DNA from: Isochrysis galbana
Taxonomy: Eukaryota; Haptophyta; Isochrysidales; Isochrysidaceae
DNA: 64,000 nucleotides
Direction: 5' to 3'
NCBI GenBank assembly: GCA_018136815.1
Contig: CM030933.1
Location: 992,001 to 1,056,000, forward strand
Made by a program: the position numbers and the translations under genes. Positions 1 through 11,169 of the stretch are shown here, in pieces (within the stretch, counting starts at the first letter, position 1; the number at the start of each line of letters is the position of its first letter). Under the pieces are notes generated by a model that saw only the letters and a program-made list of their open reading frames with translations, ran no database searches and had not been told where the DNA came from.

Positions 1-3000
1 TCCTCGTCGCGCAAAGCGCTGTATGAGGCACTCCAGGACGTGGCGGCCCATGTCGTAGTCGAAGCAGAGGGGCTAGCACAAGCCTCCGTCATCACGCTGA
101 GCGTAATCGTCAAGGCCATCGAGAAAGAAGGCTTCACCTTCCTTAAGGGAAATCGTGAACGCATGAAGCTCGAAGGCGAGTCCGGCACCTTCGTTTCCAA
201 GGTAGCTCACTCCACGCGCTGGCACATCTACATTTCAGCGGTCCAAGGTAATTTCCTAGCGGGCAACTTTCCGCGCAAGCTGATCCTGATCGTCGACAAT
301 AAAGCGGTGCCGGTAAACTACGCGATCCGCGCGTGCAAACCGTTGCAGATGCCCCAAGCGCTGCAATCGGGCCATAAGCTAATGATACACGGCAGCACCA
401 AAGGATGCAAGGGCTGGCGCCCAGAAGTGGCCCATGGCCTAACCCCCATGCACCGCCTCTGCGGATGCGATGCAGAGGCGGCGAAACGCAAAGAGCGCAG
501 GGAGGGCTGGAAGACCACCCCCCGCCCCAAGTCGGCTCGCGAGGCACTGGGCAAAGACCCACCCAAGCCGTGCGCACGCTTCAAGCAAGGCCTCTGCCTT
601 CGCAACAAACGCGGAATCCGCTGCAACCTCTCGCACGAGATTCCAGGTGCATGGATCGACAACAAGTGCACGATCCGCTGCCGCCTCCACCCCCATAAAA
701 AGATCGCGGGGGTCTGTCTGAACGGCCCGTCGTGCCTCTTCCTCCATCCAGAGTGCGCGGCGGCCCTATTAGCAAAGCTGCATGCAATAAACCGCGACGC
801 GGCCCACCCACCGCACCCTAGACTCACCTTTGACTCCACCCTCGGGTACCCAGGTGAAGGACCGGTCCGAGTCGCGACATACAACATCAACGGCACCAAA
901 GGCGGCAAACTAGCCGCGGTGCTATCTCAAGCGCGTAAGGCGGGAGTAGACATACTCCTCCTCCAAGAGCTGCACGCGTACGAAGACGGCTCGCATCACC
1001 GCTCACATAGAACGGCGACCCTCCTAGGCTGGCATTGGTTTGTCTCGCCGGGAGAGCTAGCGGACCCGGCAAGCGGAGTCGCGATTGCGATTCGCGACGC
1101 GTGCGCCAGGGTGATCCCTAGGGTAGACTCGGTAGTGGAAATCATAAAAGGGAGATGCATAAAGGTTGACATAGAACTAGACGAAAAACTATATCGCATA
1201 ATCTCAATATACCTAAGCGCTAGCCCGGGACCGAGAGGCGCCCAAATAGAAAAACTTCGCCAGGAACAACTCATAACGCAGAGCGCCACTACCCCGACGC
1301 TGATGGGGGGTGACTTCAACTGTGTAGAGGACGCAACGTCCGACACGGCAGGTACGGGACCGACGCCGTATGCCAACATACATGGCGACAGGTGGAGAAC
1401 CCTAATGAGAAATTCCGGATTGCAAGACGCGCATCGGACCATGAAACTAGGTCCGAAAACGGGTTACACCCGCCTGGCGCACACCATCCATACGAGGATA
1501 GACCGGATATACCACAGCCGAGACACCGACAAATTCCAATGGCACAAGATGGGCCCAAGCCCGGACCTATTCACGGGGAGGGCGGCCTCCGACCACCTTC
1601 CGCTGCTAGCTGCGTTTGAGACGCCGTGCTACAACCCGAACCGCAAATACGACCTACCCATAGACGCCAAAATCATCCACGGCGAGGGCGCCATGAGGGT
1701 AGTCGAAATCCTCTTTCGCAGAGCGCAAGAACACGCGCTTGGAGGCGGTGACCTAGCCGAGGAGTGGGCCAACGCGAAAACGCTCGTCGCCACCTTCCTG
1801 AGAGAAGAAACACGCGCACGAAGAACGCCCACCATCCAATCGACCCTGGAAAGAACGATTGTGACCCTCAACGTTAAGCTCATCAAGAAAGGACCGGACG
1901 CGAACCTTACTCGAGAGATCGCGGAAGCCAACCGACAACTAGCAGACGAGCGCGGCAAGACGCCCCTGAAGCACCTTCCCTGGCACGACAAGCTCCGTCA
2001 AGAAGACCTCCACTCCAAGGAATTCTTCAGAAAACTAAAACAACAAAAATGGAGCGGGAACATCAAAGAAATATATAGAACCAGGGACTGGGACAGCCCT
2101 AGACACGCTGACCACGACACGACAACGTCCGACGACGGCATTCGAAGAGAATTCAGAAAGTACTACTCCTGGCTGTACTCCCCCAAAGAGTCGAAGAGGG
2201 AACCCGAACTCGAAACCGCACTATCCGACCGGCCCCTCGCTGAGCTGGACAAGCGCCGACTGGAAGGGCGCATCACGGTGGAAGAGACCTTACAGGCCAT
2301 CCGGAGCATAGGCCCCGGCAAAAGCGCGGGCCCAGACGGGATACCGGCGGAAGTATATAAAGCACACGAGAAGCTAGTAGCACCAATCCTGACAGACCTA
2401 TACAACCAAACGTTCGAAACGGGCCTCATCCCGTTCACCATGAGAGAGGGAGACATAATACTCCTATATAAAAAGGGCGATGCGCGCGACCCCAGAAACT
2501 ATAGGCCTATAACACTACTGCAAAGTGACTATAAAATCCTGGCGAAAATACTAACGAACAGACTTAGCAAAGTAATAGGCAACATTATCTCAGAAAACCA
2601 GCTAGGATTCGTGCCTAGGAGACTAATAAGCGAAGCCACCCACCTCTTGCAATTAACGAGGGCGTACCTTGATGAAACGGGGGAGCCGGGTCTCCTCCTA
2701 GCGCTCGACTGGGAAAAGGCGTTCGATAGAGTCAGCTGGGAATTCTATCACCTGGCGCTCCGCCTGCTCAACTTTGGGCCGAACTTCCGACACCTAGCCG
2801 AGGCGCTCACGAGCGAAAATGCAAGACCGATCCGCACGATCAAAATCAACGGCGGCCGGAGCTACCCCTTCACGATAGGAAGCGGGATGCCCCAGGGATG
2901 TCCACTTTCGCCGCTCACATTCCTCCTCACCACGGAGGCGCTCACCCGAGCAATAAACGGGGACCCCGACATACAGGGAGTAGACCTCAGCGGATACAAC

Positions 3001-5160
3001 CTGAAGATAAGCCAATTCGCAGATGACACGGCACTCATCGCGAGAGACTACACGAGCCTAAAACGAGCACTAGAGTGGGTAAGAGCACATGAAAGAGCCA
3101 CGGGGGGCAAAACAAACGAGGCTAAATTCCAAGGCATACGGATGGGTTCACAAATGCGCCAAAAGCCGCCATGGGATATGCGCAAATACAACTGGATAGC
3201 TAACGATCAATACTTAACAATACTAGGCGTCCCCTTAGGAGCCCCAGAGGCCCTAAAGCCCTTTTGGAAAAAACTCGCGGACAAAATAGACGCCAAGGTG
3301 GCACGACTGTCACCTGTAGCGCGCCATATGTCCATCTTCGGCAGAACTAACATAGCCAACTTCATAGTCTACGGCACGCCGCGTTACTGGGTGCAAACCT
3401 TGGCGGCTCCCAAATGGTTCCACAACAGAGTACAGAGGGCAGCGGACAAAATCCTATGGGAAAGCCCCTACACCGGCAGAATAAACAAATGGGTAAAATA
3501 CCCACAATACCCCATACACGAAGCGGACAACGCGACACGCACGATGGGGACCGGCCTCCTCCATTGGACGGCGCACGTGAAAGCTCTCCAAGCGAAATGG
3601 ATACTGAACTACCTCAACGCGAGGAGGGCCGTATGGAAACACGCGTTAGACGCGTGGTTCTGCCGTACAGGACTAGGCCGAGGGGCTGTCCTCTCTACGA
3701 TCCCCCCAAAGACGCTCACGCGGAGCATCAGAGGCAACCCGGCGCTGCCGGCATTCTGGAAAGACGCCCTAGCACACTTCAGAGCCCTAAGGATAAACCG
3801 CTCGCTTCTTTCCAGGGAAGGAGCGCTTTCGCAGCCACTGTGGCGCAACAGACACGAACCCCCGCCGATCACCCGCGCCGCGTGGATCAGCCTGTGGGAA
3901 TCCCTAAACACGCACGTCGCGCACAACGTATACAAGGATGACAAATTCACAGTGCCTTACACTCAAGAGGATTGTGCACAATACGTGGAACACCTCCCCG
4001 AGACCTTCTTCCACGAGGGATCCAAAATAAACAAAAAAGAATTCTTAAACTCGTGGGAGTGCGTGGTAAGTCACGCCGCGAGACTCCTGGAAACGGCGCA
4101 AGCAGCCCCGCCCCCGGCCTCAGCCGCCTCCAATTCGAGACAGAAACATCCAGACGACGCAACCCCGCCGGAAGAAGAAGCGAGGGAGACCAAGGTGTCC
4201 GAAGATGACACTTACATCACTAAAATGAATAATATATGGTTGTTCACGGATACTAACTATCTGGGAGAAGTCACAAACACCACCGAGGTGGCAAAACCGG
4301 GGGAAGAGACGCTATACCACACGCCTGCCAGATGGGAAGGCGGGCTAAAGGGCCCGAGGCACTTAGAATTCCCGCTAGCGGATGAATATACACTCAACGA
4401 CAAAATACAACTGGACCAAATCACCGTGTCTGACATAACGCGAGAACACCGCACTAGCGACCCCAACGCCAAGCCTCAGCCGGCCCGCGAGACGTGGGCT
4501 CGTAAACTCGGGATGACCCGAGACGAATGGACACACGTGGCAAAACTCTACACTCACCCGCTGCTTAAACACACGGACAAACATCCTCACTTCAAACACA
4601 TCACCCATAGGAGGTTAGGCACGCGCAACCGGTTCGACACGGCGACCACCACGAGATGCAGACTGTGCAGGAAACACCGCGAAAACTCGACTCACCTCGC
4701 CAGATGCCCAGCCACGCAGCAAATCTTCCAAACCATCGAAACTGTGACGGGCTACACGCCCGAGGAAAGAAGATCAACGGTCCAGAAAATCAAAGACAGG
4801 CTGTTCGCATACCCGAGCACAACGACGCCCGATAGCCTCAAAGCTCTTTACCTCATAGCGTGGAGATACATAATAGGCGACTTCTACAGAGTAGAATTCG
4901 ACAACTACACCTTTCACCAAATACCGGTAATCGAGAGGACTCTCAGCAGATTCACGATCCTCGCCAGAGGCCTCGTGCCCCCAGACAGACCCTCGACCGC
5001 ACGCACAAACCAGGCCTCCCAAGGGAGGAAACCTAAACTCAAGTCCCCGCGTGAACTATGCGCCCCCGTTTTTACAATCAACGACAAAGGCACATTATCG
5101 CTGGGCACAAACCTATCCGCGGTAGCGCAAGCGCTCCACATAGCGGAAAGACTCGCATAA
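1..5160 (+). mobile_element. L1-type LINE retrotransposon ORF (endonuclease plus reverse transcriptase), 5' end outside window
   Basis: One uninterrupted frame runs from the window edge to TAA at 5158-5160. It has no stop upstream, so the protein is N-terminally partial here. Numbering residues from the GTG at 40, a cysteine/histidine cluster lies near 177-240 (CCCH-like). An APE-type endonuclease follows, with N282 in TYNING, E310 in LLLQE, GDFN at D425 and a terminal SDH at 517-519. Reverse transcriptase spans about 740-1010, with GKSAGPDG near 758, a PQGCPLSP motif and catalytic FADD at 993-996. A C-x2-C-x8-H-x3-C knuckle begins at C1540. This order is typical of L1-clade LINEs; no RNase H was seen. 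Codon use is richer in ATA and AAA than neighbouring genes. The intact frame suggests recent activity, which is inference. No poly-A tail or target-site duplication was identified. Confidence 0.93.
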
Positions 5161-5280
5161 CAACGCACAAACCCAACCCGCGGCCCTCCTGCATACCAGA
5201 CCCTCGTCCTCGGCCACACCGTGAACCAACCGTCTAACTCACCGACACACGATATAATACAATAACAACCGATAGCCCGA

Positions 5281-5465
5281 TGGCACAGGAGGAAGAGGAG
5301 GACAACCTATCGGGGATCGGAACACGCCGTCTGCTGCAGGAAACCCCACACACCCAGCCCCTAGGTAGCGCACGAGGGACGGGCCGCAAGGCAGGTGGAG
5401 GGGGGGGAAAGGAGCGGACGTGGCTGCACAGTAAGAGTGCGAGGTCGCGCGCGCGGCGAGAATAT
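5281..5465 (+). repeat. SINE-like dispersed repeat, copy 1 of 3 (AGCCCCTA-GTAG family)
   Basis: Related copies lie at about 34519-34700 and 45885-46045. All share the block AGCCCCTA(A/G/C)GTAG, then GC(A/G)C-CGAGGG, then GCCGCAAGGC, and end near a TGGCTGC motif. This copy starts about 120 bp after the LINE stop codon, so it may belong to the LINE 3' end or be a SINE sharing that tail. No tRNA-like A/B box was confirmed. Confidence 0.6.
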
Positions 5466-5506
5466 TAAGAAGTTTTTTTTTTCCTACTTGGGAGATTCAG
5501 GATACC

Positions 5507-5645
5507 GTATCCGTATCTGGGGAACGGGTACAGCCGTATCTACCGTATCTGGGGCGCCGACTGGCGCCCATGCCCCTATCCTGTATCTACTGTATCTAGA
5601 AGGAAGCCGAGATACAGCCGTATCTACCGTATCTCGGGGACTCGT
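5507..5645. repeat. Cluster of GTATCT short repeats with an internal palindrome
   Basis: The hexamer GTATCT, mostly as CCGTATCT or CTGTATCT, recurs about nine times within some 140 bp. The cluster is interrupted by the short inverted repeat GGCGCC-GACT-GGCGCC. The architecture resembles the ATATCC clusters elsewhere in the window, but the unit differs. Confidence 0.75.
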
Positions 5646-5802
5646 GAGCCGTGTCTCCCATATAGGGTTTGCTTGTACCTCTTTCCTGGGAATGACGTTG
5701 GATGAGGGGAAGAAAGGCTTTCGCGCTAGGCTATGCGGGGTGGGGGAGTATCTCACAGATCACAGATCACCTAGTTTTCTAGTTCGTACTGGTCTAACCT
5801 TA

Positions 5803-5880
5803 GTGCTGTGGGACCGTAGCCCTCATCGGCCACGGACAACGGAGCCCCTACCCCGCGATGAGGGTGTGCGCAGTTGGTGG
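5803..5880. repeat. Dispersed repeat, CCCCGCGATG family, copy 1 of 3
   Basis: The block GTGCTG-GGGACCGT, CTCATCGGC, ACGGAGCCCCTACCCCGCGA, TGNGGGTGTGCGCAGTTGGT recurs at about 63036-63115, and in weaker form at 23168-23232. It lies upstream of the Agenet gene and has no coding potential. Confidence 0.65.
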
Positions 5881-6159
5881 TACTAATACGTAGCTCGTCC
5901 GGTACTCCTATGTACATGTGGCCAGGCACGCTAGCCAACAAGATGCTCTACACACAAGTCTATGCTCTCATTCTCAACGGTTTGGCTTCCTTGTATTATG
6001 TACCTCGTGGGTGCGTGCCGCCCTCCTTGCCCTCCCGCCGCGTGGAGCAAGCGCATCTCTATCACATATCCATGCAGACCAACCAGAAGAGAGAAGAGTA
6101 AATACTGTGTGGGAATATACTGTGTGGTGGCTGCGAGCGACAACGCGCGTGGGCGCGCC

Positions 6160-8906
6160 ATGTCCGCCCGGCTGCTCGAGCTCGAGCCCGGCGCCAAGCT
6201 GCGGCTCAGCTGCCCAAATTGCAGCACGATGTGCGAGGCGTCCATCCCCGACTGCTCTTCAGGCGCCGAGCACCGTATCCGCTACTACATCCGCTGCCCT
6301 AGCTGCAAGGAGGTGCACGACCTGAGCAAGATGTCCAACGTGTCCGTCTCGAGCGCCACCGCAAGCTCTCACCCGTCGCTTCCGGCGAGGGTTGGGCCGG
6401 CTGGGGCGGCACCCGACGTGATACGCCTCGTCACCAAGCGTAAGCGCGACGACACGCCTCCTGACGTCGTTGACGGTGCGCCAATGCCAAAGGCTGCAAG
6501 GCCAGCGCCGGCCGTCAAGGCCAACTTGCATCCAGAGATTACTGCTGATAAGGCTGTCTCCATGGCTGAGGTCGCTCCCGCGCGAAAGGGGCACGCTGCA
6601 ACTGTGCCAGCGCCACAGCCAGCTGAGGTGCTCGGCGGGCACGCTGCATTGGGGCCACCGCCCCGCCTCGGCAGAATGGCCTCCAGTGACGAGATGGCCA
6701 GCGGAAGCAGTGACGGCACCGAGTCCAGTCAGGAGTTGGAGTCAGACAATGCCAGGAGCGATTCTGCATTCCAACCCGGAGCCTTTCGGAAGGCCTCGAG
6801 CTCGCGTGTCAAGGGTGCTGCCCGTAGCGGGGGAGCGGCCGGGCGACGCTCAGCACTCAGCGTCGGCAGCAGTTCCGTGGGAGCAGGCACCCTATTAAAG
6901 CAGAGAAGAAGAGTGGAGATGGATGGCTGTGAGAGCAAAGAAGCATCTGATCATGTCGAGACAAGGCCGTATGTGGAAGGCCTCTCACGTGCATTCCGGC
7001 CTTTGCGGTACAATAGCATGGCTTGGCATCGCGAACTACCAGGCCGACCAAGTTGCGAGGAGGCCTTCGACATGGCAGAGGAGTGGGTGCAGCGGCGGGG
7101 CGGTCACAAACGTTTCTGCCCATGCTGGCGACCTGGAGATAAGGTGGAGGTGGCTTGGAAGGGCAAAGGCTTTGAGGGAGCATGGGCGGAAGCCGAGGTG
7201 GTCATGCTCGATGGGCTGGCGCACGTCATGGTACGCTTTGAGCAATTTGTCGACGAGAGCGGCTCCAAGCTAGTGGAGAGGATGGAAGACATGCGGCTGC
7301 GCATTGCACCGCCTGCACGGGTCTCGGGGTGGGTGCCTGTTGTGGGAGAGAAAGTGGAAGGACGGTGGAACGACTGCTGGTGGGAGGGATTTGTGCGAGA
7401 AATGCACGCTCTGAAGGGCATACTCTTCCAGTATGAGCGGTACTCCAATTGGATGTGGGTGCCGCTCCACGCTATCCGTCGCCGGCCACCATACTGGTCA
7501 TTCTACTCGCGCCACGCCTACATACAGAGTATCGAAAATGAGTGCAGCGCCGCCGACTTGGTGCGGCTCAGGCGGCTACCTGCGGGTGTGTGTGGTACCC
7601 TTGGATGTATGCTGCGCAACAACCACAACGGGCTTTGCCAGATTCAGCCGAAGGTGCGAGGGTCAAGACGTGCTAGCTTGCAAGAACGTGCCCAAATGCA
7701 GCAACAGCAGGTAAGCGATCGCTGCGGAGCCGCCCTGCAGCTATCAAGCACGTGGTGAGGCCTCTGGGGCCGTTACTCGTACGAAGTGGATCACTAGGGT
7801 CGTTCGCGACATCGGTGTCTTGAGAGGGGGGGGAAAGTTCTGGGGCAAAATCATGCCTTCTAGAACGCCAGCCAGCTCAGCTTTCACCTCCTGCTATTGC
7901 GCAGCGCCTTTGGCAGGAGATCACCGGCAAGCGTGAGGTAACCACACGCCTCGCGCAGGCGCGCGCGCGCGCTCTTCGCGAGGCTGAGAAGGCTGGGACG
8001 ACAATCGTTGCACCAAAGGGCAACCTGGCGCAGGTGTGGTGGGCGACACTGACCTCTGCACGGGGAGTCAAATACGGGAAGTGTGGGCCCACACTTCCTA
8101 TCGTCCTTCCGCGGTCGCGCACTCAACCTGCCCCCCCCCCCCCCCCCCCGCCATCTCTGTCTTCCTCCTGCCCCCCCCCCCCCGCCCCCCCCCAAAGCAA
8201 TCATCTCATGCCCGTGCCCGGCCCGCCACTTCCGTTTCTCTCGTGCAGTGGCATATCAACTTCCGTATGGATGAGTTCTCAGCCGCACTACGCGAGGTTC
8301 GTGTTGTAGCCTTCCCCGAGGTCGCCAATAGTGGCTCGGACAGCGACACTATCCAGACAAGGGGCGACGACGCCGCGATGGAACAGACCCTTGGTGAGCT
8401 CCGTGGGGTCATCGTCCTCGGCTTCGGCGACTCGTTGGGCGACATGGCGCACATGCTGCGGACAGAATTGGGCTTCAGACGAGACGCGAACATTGTTTGC
8501 TTCACGCGTGACAATGGGGGCTCTCTTGAGCTCAGTTCCATGCCACAAAGGCTCAAGGTAAATTGATGCAGCCGTCAGGTTTTCCCGGAAGGTCTGAGGG
8601 AGGGTGGCATGGGAGACGAGCATGCAGGGTGGATTAGGAAATGCCGTGGTCTGCCCGAGTCCGAGCATCTGAAAACCCTAGCCATCATCCATCAGGGGGA
8701 CGAGATGACCTGCCGCTAATGCCCTCGCATTTGGGGTGGAGGCTACATCGAACGGGCTCTGGCTGTACACGGTAGGGTCTTAGATTTTGCTCTATTCACA
8801 CGGCCCCCATCATGGTACTCAGGTCCTGCCACTTCTGCCTGATGGTGATTGTGAGCTTCATGTGCGAGATCCGATGTGCGAGGCGAGTGCTGCTGGACCG
8901 CTTTGA
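6160..8906 (+). CDS. Zinc-ribbon / tandem Agenet (Tudor-like) protein, four exons
   Basis: Proposed exons are 6160-7710, 7881-8033, 8249-8557 and 8823-8906, giving 698 aa. Every intron is GT-AG and phase 0. For exon 2 an alternative acceptor at 7905 is also in phase. Residues 18-49 form a zinc ribbon (C18-x2-C21 and C46-x2-C49). A low-complexity basic/acidic linker follows to about residue 300. Residues 318-445 hold two Agenet-type repeats: the first begins PGDKVEVAWKG and contains GAWAEAEVV; the second contains GEKVEGRWND-CWWEGFV. Agenet domains are Tudor-like folds, known in chromatin or RNA-linked proteins, that bind methylated or other peptides. The C-terminal exons are unrecognised. The start is the first ATG after the upstream repeats; the frame is open further 5'. 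A nuclear reader role is inference. Confidence 0.8.
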
Positions 8907-8920
8907 TTTTGTCGAGGAAT

Positions 8921-9094
8921 CCTAGACGATGGCGCGCGCCCTATTTCTGTGTGGCATCCACGGTTGGACATTCTAGTAGATCCATACGTTCCAGTTCTCG
9001 TTCTTCGCCTAGACGATGGCGCGCGCCCTATTTCTGTGTGGCATCCACGGTTGGACATTCTAGTAGATCCATAAGTTCCAGTTCTCGTTCTTCG
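8921..9094 (+). repeat. Two-copy 87-bp direct tandem duplication
   Basis: The unit starting CCTAGACGATGG at 8921 is repeated from 9008 with, as far as I can see, one base change (CATACG versus CATAAG). It begins 15 bp after the Agenet gene stop codon, so it is probably in the 3' UTR. The near identity implies a recent duplication. Confidence 0.9.
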
Positions 9095-11169
9095 CCATCA
9101 CCTCTGCCCTCCACACTACGTGCTGAATGTGTTCTCTCGCCTTTCGGCGCGTAGACTCTCATGGGGCGGACAATGGGCACATAGAGCGGAAACCGTACAG
9201 CTTCCAAGAGGATCCAAGTGACGCAGTGCAGTTGTTTTGTTAGCGTATGGCGGCGGAGCACCTTTCTGCACATGAGTTAGCTCCAGCTTGGCATGATAGG
9301 CTCGTCCATTCGCGGGAACTACTTGGCGCACGTAAGTTGTGCCAGCCCAACACAATCAGCCATCACAACGGCGGACAGCAATGCAGAGGACGAAGCCCAA
9401 AGACGTGCCGTTTGGGAGCCGCCGCCCGTATTCTTGCCAGAACTTCGAGCCCAACGCCGAACAGTGTTGAAGAGCCGGTCGCGCCGTTAGCGTGTGCGAC
9501 GATTGAGGCGGAGTTAGGCCATGGTTGGCGCATCATGATCATTTGTTATTCGTAGGAGGGCTACACTTCGTGTTGTTATTCATGTGCTTTACGCTACGTT
9601 GGATTACACATAATGACGGCACACTTATGCCAAGATGTTCGCCTGCGACCACTTGTGCGTTCTTGATTGGGAGAGCGTGCGCCCCTTGCTGATTGTTGTT
9701 TAGCTGAGTTGTTGCACGCAACGTATTATTATCGAGACACGCGGGAAAAGAGAGGGATGAAATGAGGCCGGCGACTTAAGCAAACACTCGGGGAGGAGGG
9801 AGAGGGGAGGAGTGGCTCCTGGGCGGCGAAGGCAGAGAAAGGGGGGGGACCGGGGACGTGAGGTGACGATCCCATCGGAAGCGGACGGAATACGGAATGC
9901 AGGCGCGATACAAGGAGGGGGGGAGGGGAACCGGAGCGTGACGACGGAGAGGGAGTCGCGCGGGGAAACCTAGTGGCGGGAGAAGTACAAAGAGAGGTGT
10001 ATAAACCCTCCCTACCCGCAACACTTCCACTCGTCGTGGGTCAAATCTAGCTTTCGAGCCCACGCTTCCCGTGCTCTGGCTGGGGCTTGCGGCGCAGGGG
10101 CCGGCGGCGCAGGGGCCGAACTCGAAAAAAAGTCATCGGTCCGCCCATATATGTGGCGCGAGCGGCCCCTACCTTGCCCTGCATACTATTTTAAACCGGC
10201 CACGCACGCGAGCTATGCGGCGCGTGTGGGAAGGCAGCAATTTGTTGTCAGTGCATCGCTAGGAACTAGGAAGGCGCGCATGGCGTGCGGACAGTAGGAG
10301 GAGAGGGTATCACACATTTTCACACGGCGGAACGCACATACACCAAACAAAGCATCGGCAATCCGGGACATCAACTTTGCAGCTTTGAACATGCTCTCTA
10401 CTCCTGGAACCCGCAAGCGCAACTTAGCCGCACACAACGGGGGGGGGGGGGGGGGGGTTAGGGATCATCATGAGGCGGGCCAAGACACATAGAGCGAGGC
10501 ACGACGAAGACGAAAGCGGCGCCTGAATAGATTGCCCGGCAGCGTTGTGGCAGTAGCAGGGTCTTTGTAAGCGCGACCACACACGACGAGCAAGAGGGTG
10601 AATCTCGAGAGTGACGGTCGGCGAGAGAGCCTTCGCACTACATTCGTCTTATGCCAAGTCGCTCGGAATGCAAAAGGGATCGACAAGGAGGAACACGTTC
10701 ATCACATGGCATCATGTGCATGCACGCTCACTGCCGGCTATGTACAGGGTGAGAATCTGGTTGTTCGATTGTTAAAACCCGACACACCTCCCGCCAAGGG
10801 CCAGCATTGACGACGCAACACATTTAGTGGTGGGTCAATGCTGTTTGGCGCGATATCCGGCGCACGCCGCCGTACCGGGAGAGCGATGCCACAAGCAGCC
10901 CGCAAGCATCATTGTACCGTGTTTGGCAAGGATCACGTCGAGATCATTATCGCGCGGGGAATGATTGTACCATGCACAGCTCCACCTTTCCCTCGTTCGA
11001 GTGGGGACGCGTGTCATTTGGAATGCAGGTGGACTATGCTCCGAGAGTGTAAGCCCTCTTCAAGAGTGATCTCCGATGAGTCTACATGCGAAACGATGCT
11101 TGCGCGGCTCTATGAGGCTAGTTGTATTGGCAAGACTGCGGTGATACACGCAGTGCGCAAGAGGTGCCA
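9095..11169. other. Intergenic DNA, no gene recognised
   Basis: Only short overlapping frames occur, with no family resemblance. Visible structure is limited to a purine-rich stretch (9775-9960) and a run of about 17 G at 10441-10457. The last part should carry the 3' UTR of the ankyrin gene on the minus strand. Confidence 0.5.

Larger units (their letters stand above)
5161..6159. other. LINE 3' flank and repeat-rich intergenic DNA
   Basis: No gene is recognised. The stretch holds a copy of the AGCCCCTA-GTAG dispersed repeat (5281-5465), a T-run near 5473, a cluster of GTATCT repeats (5507-5645) and a copy of the CCCCGCGATG repeat (5803-5880). The last part is presumably promoter and leader of the Agenet gene. 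Confidence 0.6.
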
